From positions 6,287,501 to 6,351,500 of the forward strand of contig JANJXV010000037.1 of assembly GCA_024803745.1 (NCBI GenBank): DNA of 64,000 nucleotides, in the 5' to 3' direction. Position 1 is the first letter of the stretch, and each line of letters opens with the position of its first letter. A program made the position numbers and the translations under genes. The notes under the pieces were generated by a model. It searched no databases. It was given only the letters and a program-made list of their open reading frames with translations, and was not told the origin of the DNA. This document shows positions 24,050 to 35,500 of this stretch, one piece after another. The DNA is from Megascapheus bottae. Taxonomy: Eukaryota > Chordata > Mammalia > Rodentia > Geomyidae.

Positions 24050-24560
24050 CGCCCCCCACCATGGATCTGTCTTGACTCCCAGCAGTCAGTTTACTGTGTA
24101 TTTCATTCAACTTGATAGAGTGCAAGTAGGTGACTATTTTCAGATGATTTGTCAATATCAGCTGATGTTTTCTTGTCACAGATAAACAGCCTGTGCCAGG
24201 AATCAATACAGTGTCAACAGTGCTGTCACAACCCCCCTAATGTGTGTGTGTGGTGTATTGACAGCTGATACATTACAGCGAATGTCTGCAAATGTTAAGC
24301 AGCTTAGCTATTTGCGGGCTGCCTCTTTACAAACTGGGGCATTTGTTTTTCAGGCAGCCAGGAAACGTGAGCATTCTTGTTCTGCATGGGCAAGGACAGA
24401 CAGCTCCATTCCATCCTGATCTAGTTTTTATGTTTCCATAGAACCAGTTAGTTAAAACCCATCTAGGCTCTGCAGCTTTGATTACACAGATGTCCCCAAA
24501 CAACACACTAATTCTTTTGTTTACATCCACTTTGTATAGTGTCCTTAGCCAGAGTCCTTA
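24050..24560. promoter_or_regulatory. Candidate enhancer-like element
   Basis: About 500 bp free of recognisable repeats with dense developmental factor motifs: GTCAATATCAGCTGATG, CTGTCA (24223), a TALE/MEIS-TGIF-like TGACAGCTGATA (24259-24270), a homeobox CACTAATTC and a forkhead-type TTGTTTAC (24517-24524). The low-repeat, motif-dense look resembles conserved vertebrate enhancers, but conservation cannot be tested here. Confidence 0.35.
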
Positions 24561-24814
24561 GAATCGGTACAAAATATATAGCAACACAGCTAGAGTCATA
24601 CAAAGCAGGCCAGGGTCCTTCCAATTCAGGATTCTTGGTCAAACTCTCTAATGTCAAACCCAAGGATGAAGTTTCTGATCCCAAAGCTATCAGCATTGTT
24701 AATCCGAAGTGGGGAATGAGTGCCAAATGAGTTCATCTGGGAACTTGTAAGGGTATTGTATCTGACATACCTATAGAAGACAGTGAGCGGAATCTTGTTT
24801 CCAGTCCCTTTACT

Positions 24815-24945
24815 CACTGCGTACTGATCCTAGGTAAATTGTTCAATCTGTTTCTTCATTTTATAATGGAGATAAAGCTAATAAACATGGTTATGATGAA
24901 GATTCAGTGAGACTAAGATTGAGCTCAAAGTCTGGCATTGCTTTC
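24815..24945 (+). mobile_element. MIR relic
   Basis: TAGGTAAATTGTTCAATCTG, TTTCTTCATTTTATAATGGA and GATTCAGTGAGACTAAG follow the forward MIR core and 3' segment order. Confidence 0.7.
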
Positions 24946-25477
24946 CGAAAGCCTGGAAGGCATTATTAGAAAAACACAATGACAAAAAAAATTAGGTAGA
25001 GATAAAGAAAAAAGATGGCTTCATTTCAGAAATGGTCTTTCTAATTTTAACATGGGCCAGATCAAGCTGCCCTCAACTATGCAGGACAAAAGCCATCCTT
25101 TTTTTTTTTTTACTATATTGTTTTTAATGACAACTTTGTTCTAATAATGTCCTCTCCGTTACACTTATAGACCTATTGGGAATATTATCATGTGCTTTAG
25201 AATAATAGTAAGGAAAAGAAGAAAATCTTCTCAGAATCCTGTTCATGAAAGCATCTCAGAATAAAAAATTCTGGTTGTTTGATACTTAACATCTGCTAAT
25301 AACAATATATGTATTTACTGATTGATGACTTCCTGAATACATATACACCCAATAGAAATCCAGGCAAATCATAAAACTATTTTTGCAAATGTTTTTGTTC
25401 CTGCCATAACAAAATGTACTAAAATTATAAATGTTTTCTAAAAAGGCAATGCAAACACATGTCATGCTTCCTTAAGG

Positions 25478-25703
25478 AGACTGTGGTTCATTTCTGTAAT
25501 TCTAGCTATTCAGGTGGCTGTGATGTATCTTATCTCAAATCCACCCCTTGCAAGAAAATGTGTGAAACTCTGACCTTCAAATAGCTAACAAAAAGTAGAT
25601 TTGGGGTTATGGCTTAAGTGGGAGAATACTAATCTTGAGAGAAAAAAAAATCTAAGGGCATCAGTTTGAATTCTAGCATCTACATAACAAAACAAAACAA
25701 ACA
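25478..25703 (+). mobile_element. Type B SINE (diverged)
   Basis: TCTGTAATTCTAGCTATTCA, GTTATGGCTTAAGTGGGAGA and TTTGAATTCTAGCATCTACA plus an (AAAAC)n tail. Confidence 0.75.
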
Positions 25704-26244
25704 AGTCATATTTAAATACCCATTCATCAGATTGAAGTTGTTCAGGCTAAAGAAACCATCCCACTTGCCTTGAATCCTGCCACAGTCTCTGGAGTGTTGG
25801 TTATGTACTGCTGGTATTGGAGACAGTTTTACTTCAGAGAAAAGGTAGATTCGGAGCAATAGAACTTCTTAGGAGACATCCCCTCTCAGAAAGTCTGAAG
25901 GCAATAGATGCCAGTTTTGCAATATGGCCATTCTAGATTATTAAAGATTATTTTGGATTATTCTGCAATATTAAGTTAAATTAATATTAAATTAAATTCC
26001 CCTAACTACCTACTGATTCTTCCAGAGTTAATTAGATGACTCAATGATAGCAATGCAAATAGTCTTACCAACATAAAATTGTTATTAAAAAGTAATTAAA
26101 ATTCCAAAATGCATCTTAAATTAAAATGTTACTTATTCAGCAAACTATTTTCAGTGGTGAGTCTCATTGTTGATCATTTGAATTATTGCTTTTCACTTTT
26201 ACAATTTTGAAACCCAAAAGCTTAACTCTTTGAAACCACATGAT

Positions 26245-26330
26245 AAATATTTTATTTAGTTTATTCTATTTAATTTTAGCTTATTTATATTTATATTTTA
26301 TTTAGTTTATTATAATTAATTATAAGTTAA
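26245..26330. repeat. AT-rich low-complexity stretch
   Basis: Repeated TTTATTTAGTTTATT-like words; almost no G or C. Confidence 0.8.
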
Positions 26331-26419
26331 ACTTTTAGAGAAAATATATTCAAATTGTGGACATATAGGGAAAAGCTTATTTTAACTTTTTTGATACTGT
26401 TTTTAAAAACTACATTATT

Positions 26420-26866
26420 TAGCCAGTCACTGGTGGCTTATTCTTATAATCTTAGCTACTCAAGAGGCTGAGTTCTGAGGATCAAGATTGAAGTCAGCCC
26501 AGGCAGGAAATCTATGGAACTCTTATTTCCAGTTAACCACCTAGGAAGTAGAAGTGGGAGTATGGTTCAAGTGGTAAATGCTAGTCTTGAGCAAAAGTGC
26601 TCAGTGGGGGGCTGGGAGTTTGGCCTAGTGGTAGAGTGCTTGCCTAGCATGCAAGAAGACCCGGGTTCGATTCCTCGGTACCACATACATAGAAAAAAGC
26701 CAGAAATGGTGCTGAGGCTCAAGTGGTAGAGCTCTCTAACTTTGAGAAAGTCCAAGGACAGTGCTCAGGCCCTGAGCTCAAGCCCATGACTGGCAAAAAA
26801 AAAAAAAGTGCTCAGTGGACAACTCAAACTCTGAGTCCAGCCCCACAACCAACAAAAAACCACATA
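26420..26866 (+). mobile_element. Type B SINE, split by a nested type A SINE
   Basis: Left part 26420-26607 (AATCTTAGCTACTCAAGAGG to TGAGCAAAAGTGCTCAGTGG) resumes at 26819 (CAACTCAAACTCTGAGTCCA). It is interrupted by the copy at 26608-26803. Confidence 0.9.
26608..26803 (+). mobile_element. Type A SINE nested in a type B SINE
   Basis: Near-consensus copy: GGGCTGGGAGTTTGGCCTAG, B box GGGTTCGATTCC, tail GACTGGCAAAAAA. The 15-bp repeat AAAAGTGCTCAGTGG is at 26593-26607 and 26804-26818. A good reference copy for the type A family. Confidence 0.96.
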
Positions 26867-27261
26867 ACATTGTTTAGATATATTTTAATTATAATAGAAT
26901 TGTTACTGCTTCGATTTAAAAAAATCTCTGCTTATCATGTACTTCTTTATTATTTAAAATTTGTTAGCACATTAGCAAATACGTGCTACTTAATAAGCAA
27001 ATGATTAAATCCATCTATCCAAATTTATGAATACAACACTGTCATTTATCTGAAAAAGAGAACTTTACACATTTGGATTTTACAGTGATGAAGGTGGAAT
27101 TAGGATAAAAGAAAATATTTCATTTAAGAGTTTTAAAACTCCATTTCCTCTTTAAGTAGTTAGAATACTCACTTTCCTGTTCTTCTGTGGGCACTTAAAA
27201 TACCAAAGCTGCCCTAAATGTAGAGAGTGATGGACCATGGAGCCTTAGCCCCTCCTTCTGA

Positions 27262-27404
27262 TTTTTCTTTTTCTTCTTTTTTTTTTTTTTTTTTTGGTCC
27301 TGGGACTTGAACTCAGGACCTGGGCACTGTCCCTGAGCCAGTTTGTGCTCAAGGCTAGTTCTCAACCCTTTGAGCCACAGTACCACTTCCGGCTTTTTCT
27401 TTAT
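27262..27404 (-). mobile_element. Right half of a type B SINE
   Basis: Poly-T then GGTCCTGGGACTTGAACTCA, CCCTTTGAGCCACAGTACCA and CTTCCGGCTTTTTCTT. The left half is displaced to 27753-27828 by an L1 3' end. Confidence 0.85.
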
Positions 27405-27407
27405 ATA

Positions 27408-27750
27408 TACATTTTTTTCTATTGTAATTAATAGAAGGGTTACCTTATATTCGCCAGATAGAAGGTGCATTACTTCACAAACATTGCTACCCCTTTTCAT
27501 GGTTTGGTCCCCATTTCTCTCCCCACCCCCTTCCCTCCTTCTCTATCCCATTTCAAATAAACAAATAAACATATACATAATATATCAGATAATAAGATAA
27601 GATACTGTAACAATATGAGATAACCAAGAGACAACAAAAGAGATGAGAAATAACAGTACATTAAGAACAACAGTCACACATTATATGGCTCTTGTTTCTA
27701 TATCTTGGAGGTCCTTTCATTTAGTCTCATCCTATATGGCCTTATGTATC
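27408..27750 (-). mobile_element. LINE-1 3' end (younger subtype) between two SINE halves
   Basis: Reverse of the L1 3' UTR: TTGTAATTAATAGAAGGGTT, TTCGCCAGATAGAAGGTGCA, GTAACAATATGAGATAACCA and CATTTAGTCTCATCCTATAT, matching in order the sequence at about 63.69 kb to the window end plus its tail. Confidence 0.88.
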
Positions 27751-27752
27751 TA

Positions 27753-27828
27753 GGTTTTGAATCGTGATCCTCAGGTCTCAGATTCCTGAGTAGCTAGGAT
27801 TATAGTTGTGAGCCACTGGTGCCTGGCA
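27753..27828 (-). mobile_element. Left half of a type B SINE
   Basis: TTTTGAATCGTGATCCTCAG, CTGAGTAGCTAGGATTATAG and GAGCCACTGGTGCCTGGC. Breaks where it meets L1 sequence near 27751. Confidence 0.85.
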
Positions 27829-29154
27829 ACCTGGCCTAATGAATCTCAGCCCAGGATCATTTCAGCATTCCACACTAACCTCTACTATGCTCAAGTCTCT
27901 TCCTTACTGGGTGTTTTCTAGAAGGTTACCCAGACAGTTGTCCTTTTAGGGTTATAGCAGAATCCCAGGATGACAAATCTCCTCTAGGGTTACCCCTCCC
28001 CTGCTAGTGAGACAGGAAAGGGATCAAAAGACCATGAGATTCACGGTATTGTGCAGTACTTCCAGTGTCAGAAAATAAAGGTATGGCCATTGGTGATCCA
28101 GGAAACAATTTGGTACATGACAAGATATGTAAGCTTCTCTTTGGCTGGTCTTGACCATCTGCCTGTATTGATCATTTTGTATGGCCTGTAAATGATGGCA
28201 TATATATCCAAAATGGCTGTTGGCAGAAAGAAAACAAAAATCCCCAACTCTGTTGTAGAAAGATCTAACCCCTCTGGTAGCCAAATAATTACATCAAATA
28301 CACATAGATTAGCAAGTCTCACACCCTCTGAACTAAATCCTCACACTTTATCTCTTCTTCCCTTTAAGCCAAAGTAAAACTAAATTATCTTATGCAACAT
28401 TAAAGGGCTTTTCCCTTCCAGGCCTTTGGAACCCTTTCTGACTCCTAAACTAGGCTACTCACCTCCTGGCCTTGAAGTTAGCCACATAATTTTCATCTTT
28501 ACTTAATCCTCTGCCATTTTGGGGTTGAATCACCTCAGGCCAGTTTCTAACCTGTTTGGGGCTGGACTTCTTGCCAAGACTAGAGTGAGTTTCTAAAAGT
28601 GGAAGTTGTGATAACAGGCAAAGGTGAACATAATTTGAAAACTCTTATCTGAATAGAAACCAAACCCTGCAAATCAATCCTCCTGTATCTCTAATTTGAA
28701 TGCAAGGCAGCTTCCAGGGCCTGGGGGTGGCGGGAGGGGGCGGGGAGGGCTGCTAATCTGATAAGCAAATACCCTGTCAGTAATTGCTAATGTGTTCATG
28801 AGTTTGTTACCCCCAACTAACATTGGTATTTTAACAAGGATCTGTAAACCTCCAGTCCAAGGGGGTGTGAGTCAAAGGAGTGGGGCATGATGTTAGTGGG
28901 TAGCCAGATGATGTAAAGGCAGGTTTTGAAAAGGATGTGCAATTAGCTTGGAGTTTCTCCCACACTTCTGTATCCCCCCAAACTTACTGCTAACACTGAA
29001 TTATTCATCTTCACAGACTGGGATCATTTACTCTAATGGATGAAAATCCCTAGAGAGTGTTTCCAGAGCTTGATAACCAAAGCCAGACAGAAGGGAGCTG
29101 GTGGAGGTTCTGGTGGTGGATCTGCACTGGCAGCAGCTTCACTGACTTCCCAGC
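27829..29154. other. Intergenic, no gene seen
   Basis: Unique-looking, less AT-rich than its surroundings, with one G-rich patch at 28.72 kb. No open frame with recognisable protein. Confidence 0.65.
28718..28751 (+). repeat. G-rich patch, G-quadruplex potential
   Basis: GGGGGTGGCGGGAGGGGGCG followed by GGGAGGG: at least four runs of three or more G within 30 bp, isolated in AT-rich DNA and not part of an L1 tail. Confidence 0.7.
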
Positions 29155-29290
29155 CCCCACCACACACGAGCACTCAGGCACAGATATGCACACCCTGCCC
29201 CCCCACCCCCTCGTACACTCACATGGACACACGTGTGCATATGCCCAGGACACACACCTGCCTACCAGAGTGCAGGGCACACATTCTTAC
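29155..29290 (+). repeat. Degenerate CA-rich tract
   Basis: Interrupted CACA, CACACG and CCCCCCCACC words spread over about 130 bp; an old decayed dinucleotide repeat. Confidence 0.7.
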
Positions 29291-29696
29291 TTGGACCATG
29301 GACGCTCCAACTTGGAAAGCCTATCTTAGGTCAGAAAGCAGAAATCGGGAGAGTTTGTATTCCAAAACTAACTTCGTATGTTTCCTTGCAAATTATTAGC
29401 TAATAATGACTTAATTGCTACTTCAGTTCAACTATGTCTTACAAATAAGAGGGCATTTATTGTTAATATAATTGCCCAAATAGTAATAACGCAGTGAGCA
29501 TTAAATGACTAAATCTCCAGAGAAAGTCCATATATTGTTTTCATGGTATAGGTTGTGGATGGGAGTAGGATAGCACAAAAAAGACACTTAAGTCGATATT
29601 CGAACTATGCTACAATGCTACTATTTTTGTTTGAGGTACTGGTCAGGTAACAGCATCTTTGAGTGCCTATGGAATACAGAGACACCAGTTCCTCTA

Positions 29697-29810
29697 CTCC
29701 CTCCCTCCCTCCCTCCCTCTCTTCCTTCCTTCCTTCCTTCCTTCCTTCCTTCCTTCCTTCCTTCCTTCCTTCCTTCCTTCCTTCCTTCCTTCTCTCCTTT
29801 CTTCCTTCCA
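29697..29810 (+). repeat. (CCCT)n(TTCC)n microsatellite on a SINE tail
   Basis: CCCT units switch to about 20 TTCC units and end at the tail side of the minus-strand SINE at 29811. Confidence 0.95.
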
Positions 29811-30040
29811 TTTTGCTGGGCCTGGGCTTGAAATCAGCCATGGCACTGTCCCTGGGCCTCTTTGTGCTCAAGGCTGGTTATCTACCACTTGAGCCACAAT
29901 ATCACTTCTGGCTTTTTTGAGTAGTTTATTGGAGATAAGAGTCTCAAGGACTTTCCTGCCCAAGCTGGTTTTGATCTTTGATCCTCAGATTCCAGCCTCC
30001 TGAGTAGCTAAGATTACAGGTGTGAACCACTGGCACCCAC
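29811..30040 (-). mobile_element. Type B SINE
   Basis: GGGCCTGGGCTTGAAATCAG, CTACCACTTGAGCCACAATA and CCTCCTGAGTAGCTAAGATT ACAGG. The tail is replaced by the tetranucleotide array on the left. Confidence 0.88.
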
Positions 30041-30178
30041 GTGTATCTCTACTTCAATCGAGGAATAATGAGAACTGAAAGGTTATACAAGATACTTAAA
30101 TGTATGTTACAAATAGTAGGGTGACAGGAAATGTTATCTTATTTCTCACTTCAGTTGTCCTAGAAATAATGAAGAAAG

Positions 30179-30436
30179 AAGCTGGGAGCAATGGCTCACA
30201 CCTCTAATCCTAGCTACTCAGGAGGCTGAGATCTGAGGATCACGGTTCAAAGCCAGCCCGAGCACTAAAGTCTGTGAGACTCTTATCTCCAATTAACCAC
30301 TAGGAAATGAGAAGTGAGGCTGTGACGTGACTCCAGGGATAGGGCAGTAGCCTTGAGTTCAGGGACAGCTCCCACACCCAGAGTTCATGCCCCATAACCA
30401 ACAACAACAACAACAAAAAAAAAAAAAAAGAAGGAA
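30179..30436 (+). mobile_element. Type B SINE, near consensus in its left half
   Basis: CTCTAATCCTAGCTACTCAG GAGG, CACGGTTCAAAGCCAGCCC and CTTATCTCCAATTAACCACT; right half shorter, then an (AAC)n/A tail. Confidence 0.92.
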
Positions 30437-31427
30437 AGGAGGGACTGTGTAAAAAGCCTTACGGCTCCATAAAAAATTACTCTGTGACTTATTCATGGTT
30501 TTGGTGAATCCTGGGTGTAAGAACAGGAAGTGGGTTCCCTGATACCTCTGTATCCAGCACCCCTCACCCTTTAAGCTAGGTAGTTCTTTTTCCCAAGTCT
30601 TTTCAACTGTCTGCACAAGAAACCTAGGTAACATTTGCCACAGTGAGTCCAGGCAATTGACTCAATTGATGAAGTTTTTAGACTTTATCATACCTTAATG
30701 CATATGTGTTCCCACCCTGCAAATGAGCAACAATGGATTTGAATGAGAGGTCTGTGCTGTGAATCATTGTACAAAGGGTCAGTTCGTGTTTCTCCCTTCA
30801 TCTAAGGTATCATCCATAAAGTTTATAATATCTCAATACTTCTTTATTTCGGTATCTGTTTGAGGAGTGAGCTGAAACTGAACCCCTGAAATGTATACAC
30901 CTCTACACACATGTCTATCTGTAACAACCACCCCCCACCCTGCCCCAACACATTTATCTAGTCCCATTGTTAAGGTCAGTTGATGTCATCAACCTGTTGT
31001 AGTAGGAAATCTGTTCTAACAGGCTGTTGCCCTAGGCACAGTACATTGGTAGATTGATAGCAGTAGCACTTCCACCTGTATCCCTGCTGTGCCTCCCACC
31101 CTGTCCCAAGCCATGACAACCGCAGTTGTCTTTAGACACCACAGACGTTCCGTGGGAAGCAGAGATGGTTCCAGTTTATAGCCGGCAACTTAAGTGATTT
31201 CACAGGGCCTCTGAGAACCAGCTTTTCCAAGTCCACCTCCCCACTCCAACTCAGCACACGTGAGTGAGAGATGCAAGAGATCAATGGCTCCAAGAATTAA
31301 AAAGGCATCTCCAGGTATTTGTCAGATAAGCATTCTTGAGGTTTGGAAACATTGTATTTTCAGCAATGCTTCCTGCAGGCCAATCCATGTGGTCCTAGTG
31401 AAGTTTGTTAAGATTGTTTCCCTTCGT

Positions 31428-31474
31428 TTTTTTCTTTCTTTCTCTTTCTTTCTCTCTTTTCTCTCTCTCTCTCT

Positions 31475-31551
<77 letters not shown>

Positions 31552-31556
31552 TTTCT
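31428..31556 (+). repeat. (TTTC)n microsatellite on a SINE tail
   Basis: About 120 bp of TTTC/TCTC pyrimidine repeat directly beside the tail of the minus-strand SINE at 31557. Confidence 0.95.
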
Positions 31557-31725
31557 TGCCAATCCAAGCCTGGGCTCTGAACACTGTCCTTGGGTTTTCT
31601 CAAGGCTAGAACTCTACCGCTTGAGCCACAGCACCACTTTTTTCCATGTATGTGGTACCAAGAAATCAAATCGGGGTCTTTGTGCCTGCTAAGCAAGCAC
31701 TCTACCATCAGGCCAAATACCCAGC
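31557..31725 (-). mobile_element. Type A SINE
   Basis: TGCCAATCCAAGCCTGGGCT, CTACCGCTTGAGCCACAGCA, ATGTGGTACCAAGAAATCAA and GCCAAATACCCAGC. Confidence 0.9.
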
Positions 31726-31752
31726 ATCCTCTTTCCTTTCCTTTCATCTTCT

Positions 31753-31754
<2 letters not shown>

Positions 31755-31797
<43 letters not shown>

Positions 31798-31798
31798 T
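31755..31798 (+). repeat. (ATC)n microsatellite
   Basis: About 14 uninterrupted ATC units about 30 bp beyond the head of the SINE at 31557-31725. Confidence 0.95.
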
Positions 31799-32328
31799 TT
31801 AAGTGGTTTTGCATGTGAGTTGCCACTTAACAAAGCAGATTATGATTAAATGCATCTTGATCATGTCATCCCTTTTAACATTCTCACCCATCCCTCTTAT
31901 CCATCCCTTCCCTCACTGTTATGTAAGATGTACTTTGAGTTGTTGTCTTCGTTCTCCCCATCTTCTCCTATTTGTTCATCTACACCTTTTCCCTTGGCTC
32001 TTCTCCACCTCTTTCAAGTATCCAAAAGAATTCTATAAATAAGTCAGGCCCATAGAGACAAAAGATGTATATTTTCCCTGAGATGTGGAAGCCACATTTA
32101 GCTTATGAGCATATAAGTATGCTGGGTGGTATGCAAGTATGTACAAAAGTATTTTCTTGTAATTCGCAAACATGCTACCAAACAGCAAGTTATGGGGCAG
32201 TGAGGCACAAAATAAATTTAGTTATAGCTGTTCACTTCAGTTTCATTGAAGGGCTTAGTATGTGGAAAATGAAATTAGTATGCCAGACCAAAAGGAGGAA
32301 AAGGATGAGGGAAATAAGATGAAACAGA

Positions 32329-32566
32329 AGCCAGGTGCTGCTTGCTCATGCTTGTGATCTTAGCTGCAAAGATGGCTGAGTTCCGAGGTAATGATTCAAT
32401 GCCAGCGAGGCAGGAATGTCCCTGAGATATTTGTCTCCAATTACCAATCAGAAAAATGCTGAAAGTTAAGCTGTGGCTCAAGTGGTAGAATGCTACTAGC
32501 CTTGAGTACAAAAGAAGAGACAGAACCCAGGTCCTGAGTTCAAACCCCAGAACTAGAATAAAACAA
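32329..32566 (+). mobile_element. Type B SINE
   Basis: GCTCATGCTTGTGATCTTAG, TTGTCTCCAATTACCAATCA, GCTGTGGCTCAAGTGGTAGA and GAGTTCAAACCCCAGAACTA. Confidence 0.87.
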
Positions 32567-35500
32567 ACTAAACCAGAAGAAATGAAAAAAGTGGGCTAAC
32601 AATACCACATGTATGAAACACAACTAAAAGAAGAAATTTACTTTTCAAATAAATAAAAGAAACACTAAAATTCATAAGCACTGACTAAACTCTATACTTT
32701 AATAGAACTTATCTCGGTGAAATAAGATTACAGTGGTCTTCCCTTTTCTACTTATGTATTGTGATCTTCTGGTATCTTTGTTTTGTCAAATATGCAATAT
32801 CTGAAGTTAGCAGAGAAAGAGAAAAAGAAAAACACTTCCTAAAAACAATTAAAGAGAGCATATGTCAAAATGGCAATGGCATTCACCATGCTTTAGTTTT
32901 GGATTATTTTTAGTGTGAGGCTCTAGGAAGTACTTCCAGGCTTCTCATCGAGTTACAACCTAATGAAGAAACAGCTAAAGCTAAAGGCACATTCAGTACA
33001 CAGAGTCCACGGACCGTCACGGCCAAGCACCATAGTACATTGTAAGGCCCTCTGCCTGAGGGCTTGACCCTAAGGTTGACTGAGTGTAGCAACTGCCCAC
33101 TGTCACTACAAAAGCTCACACATCACTAACCCAGGAAAATGAGCAAAAGTCAAAATTCTGTTCATGTCTCCATAGTCGGCATCACTCTTGTAGTATTTTA
33201 GAGTTGTGAATTCTTCACTAGAGCCATTACAAGTAGGCGTTTTCTATCCTTCATAATGTTACTAAAATTTTACTCATTATCCAAAGGGAAGAAATAGATT
33301 GCTGCTGGTCTTTCAGAAACCCTGATCCCGATCCCTCTGTCATTAATCTCCAGATCCGCAACCCAACTGCTCAGTCGTTAGCCACTTGCACCTCTAGAAT
33401 GCTTCGTTTTGTTTTGAATGTTGCCTCAATGAAAACAACACATTTGCAAGGAAATACTATAATCAGAACATGTAAAATGACAGCATTTACAATCCCACTA
33501 ATATATAACTAACATATTACACTAAGTAGTTGTATATTTACACGTTAATAAATTATATGGCTTGCCATTTATTCATATATCTTTAGCCAATTGGTAAATT
33601 TAGAGTTTACCTACATGGATATACACAGGGAAAGAATTCATTGCATGAAATATTTAAATATATATCTGATTGCTGAGCTCTATGGAAATTCAGATGCAAA
33701 GCCATCATATCTTGTTTGGAGCTAGATCCAAAGATTCAATTCTTCCATGCTACTTAACTACAAAGTGAGCTTTGATACACCAGGCACTAGATGTCTTCTT
33801 TTGGTTTTCTTTTTCAGAAGCCATTTCAACCCAAATCTTCATTGTCTATTACTTGTTTTATTCTGTTAGGTTATTGTGAGATATTCTATGAAGATGATCC
33901 ACGCCAAAGTAGCAATAGTGTGGGAGGGATAGAAAATCTTGAGAAGGAAATGTTTATGAACTTAAATCAAATAAACCAATGTCCATGGTAAATATCCTGA
34001 AGTCACAGGCCAGGGTAAGGGAATGTAAGTGCTTGATTGCTTTTCCCCACTAGTTCCCCCATACTTTAATAATATGTAAACTTAGAACTCTGCACTTGTA
34101 TGAAGATTTCCTGTAGTTTTTCCTTTAAAGTAGTGGAATACTTACATGGTTCCTTTGGCCTAAGTGTCTGTGCAAATTCTGATGTCTCGCTGGTAGGGTG
34201 TTTGCATTATCTTTTCAGTAATAGGATGGAATAAATTACAATAATTATAGTAATGTCATATAATGAGTAAGATTATCAATTTTCTGCATGAAAACAAGAA
34301 GAGACTTTTTGTATGCTTTTTCATTGATTCACAATGGTTTATTTAAAAAGAGTAGCACAAATATAAGAAACAACTGGCCTAGAATTTGTTTCTATGAAAC
34401 TGTTAACTTTTAATCTGCTACATTTCCAGCTAGAATGATAGCTTCACATACACTGCAATAAGTTATATTATGGAAAAATAGGATGGAGTCATTCTCAAAT
34501 TGCAAACTTTCTCCCTGGCTTTCAGAAAATGTTGATAATCAAACATATTTATTGCCAACTTTCAGCTGCCAGAATGCATTTTGGATAGTAACCTACTGAG
34601 AAGAAAAAACTGGATTTTGTAAAGCTACATGCAGGAGCAACTCTCTGAAGAGCAGAACCAGACAACTGCCATACTAATCATTACTCTACCAGGAAAAAAA
34701 ATCCCTTGTGCTCTGGTACATCAACTCAGTTGTTAATAACTTTTCTCTTTCCCTCCTCCTACTGTCACATTTGCTCATGTTGACTTCAGAATGACATTCA
34801 TGTCATTATTTTGACAACCATTGTTAATCAGTTATAGGCACTCAGGGGCATTCTTCCCAGGGGTGAAAAGTGAAAGAACAAATTTAAGGCCAATTGTTAC
34901 ACTTCTCATCTCCCACTCTGCATGTTCAGTATTTCCCCTCCTCTTTCCTTCTGTACTGAAAATAAGATGGACTGTCACACTCGACATTTTGAAACAAAAG
35001 GTGGAATTCTGGGTAATACAAAGAATGAGTCAATTGACCTGGGTATGTAACAGACATTAGTGGGGGAAAGGCGTGTCTCTTTACTTCATCCCAAGGAGGC
35101 AAGGGTCATCCATAATAGATCTAGGAGCTCACAAACTAAGATCTAAGTTCTACCTACATTCAGTTCACTTCTTCTCTGTGCCTCACTTTATGTCAGGTAA
35201 ATCTCAAGCCAACAAAGCTTCCACTACTCATCCTCCATGAGACCAGTGACAGTCTGCATGAAAATGTAGAGGAAAGAAGAATGGCAAAATAGTTGCATTT
35301 TGTTTCAAGTCTTCCTGTACATTCTTACTTAGGAAACTGAGAGTAGTAGAGGATGCAGAGTGCTGTACTTGTTGAAGCATATGTGTTGCCTGTCCCATGC
35401 ATGGGAAGAGCAAACAGAATCATTTGGAAAGGAAACAGACAGAAACATCCACCTAGAGCACGCCCGGAAGATGGAAAGATCCAAGCTTGACTTGTGTCGT

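Noticed and set aside
23790..24206. 138-residue minus-strand open frame
   Set aside because: No recognisable domain, no splice context and ordinary composition; best explained as chance, possibly helped by selection on non-coding DNA nearby.
26622..26680. tRNA gene (intact A and B boxes)
   Set aside because: Head of a type A SINE with A tail and TSD; no cloverleaf acceptor stem or terminator context.
31322..31747. Long Lys/Glu-Arg frames over the TTTC array and similar frames over other microsatellites
   Set aside because: Translations of simple repeats and SINEs.
31800..32040. Pyrimidine-rich L1-like segment
   Set aside because: Faint resemblance to reverse L1 or other repeat, but no word strong enough to assign.
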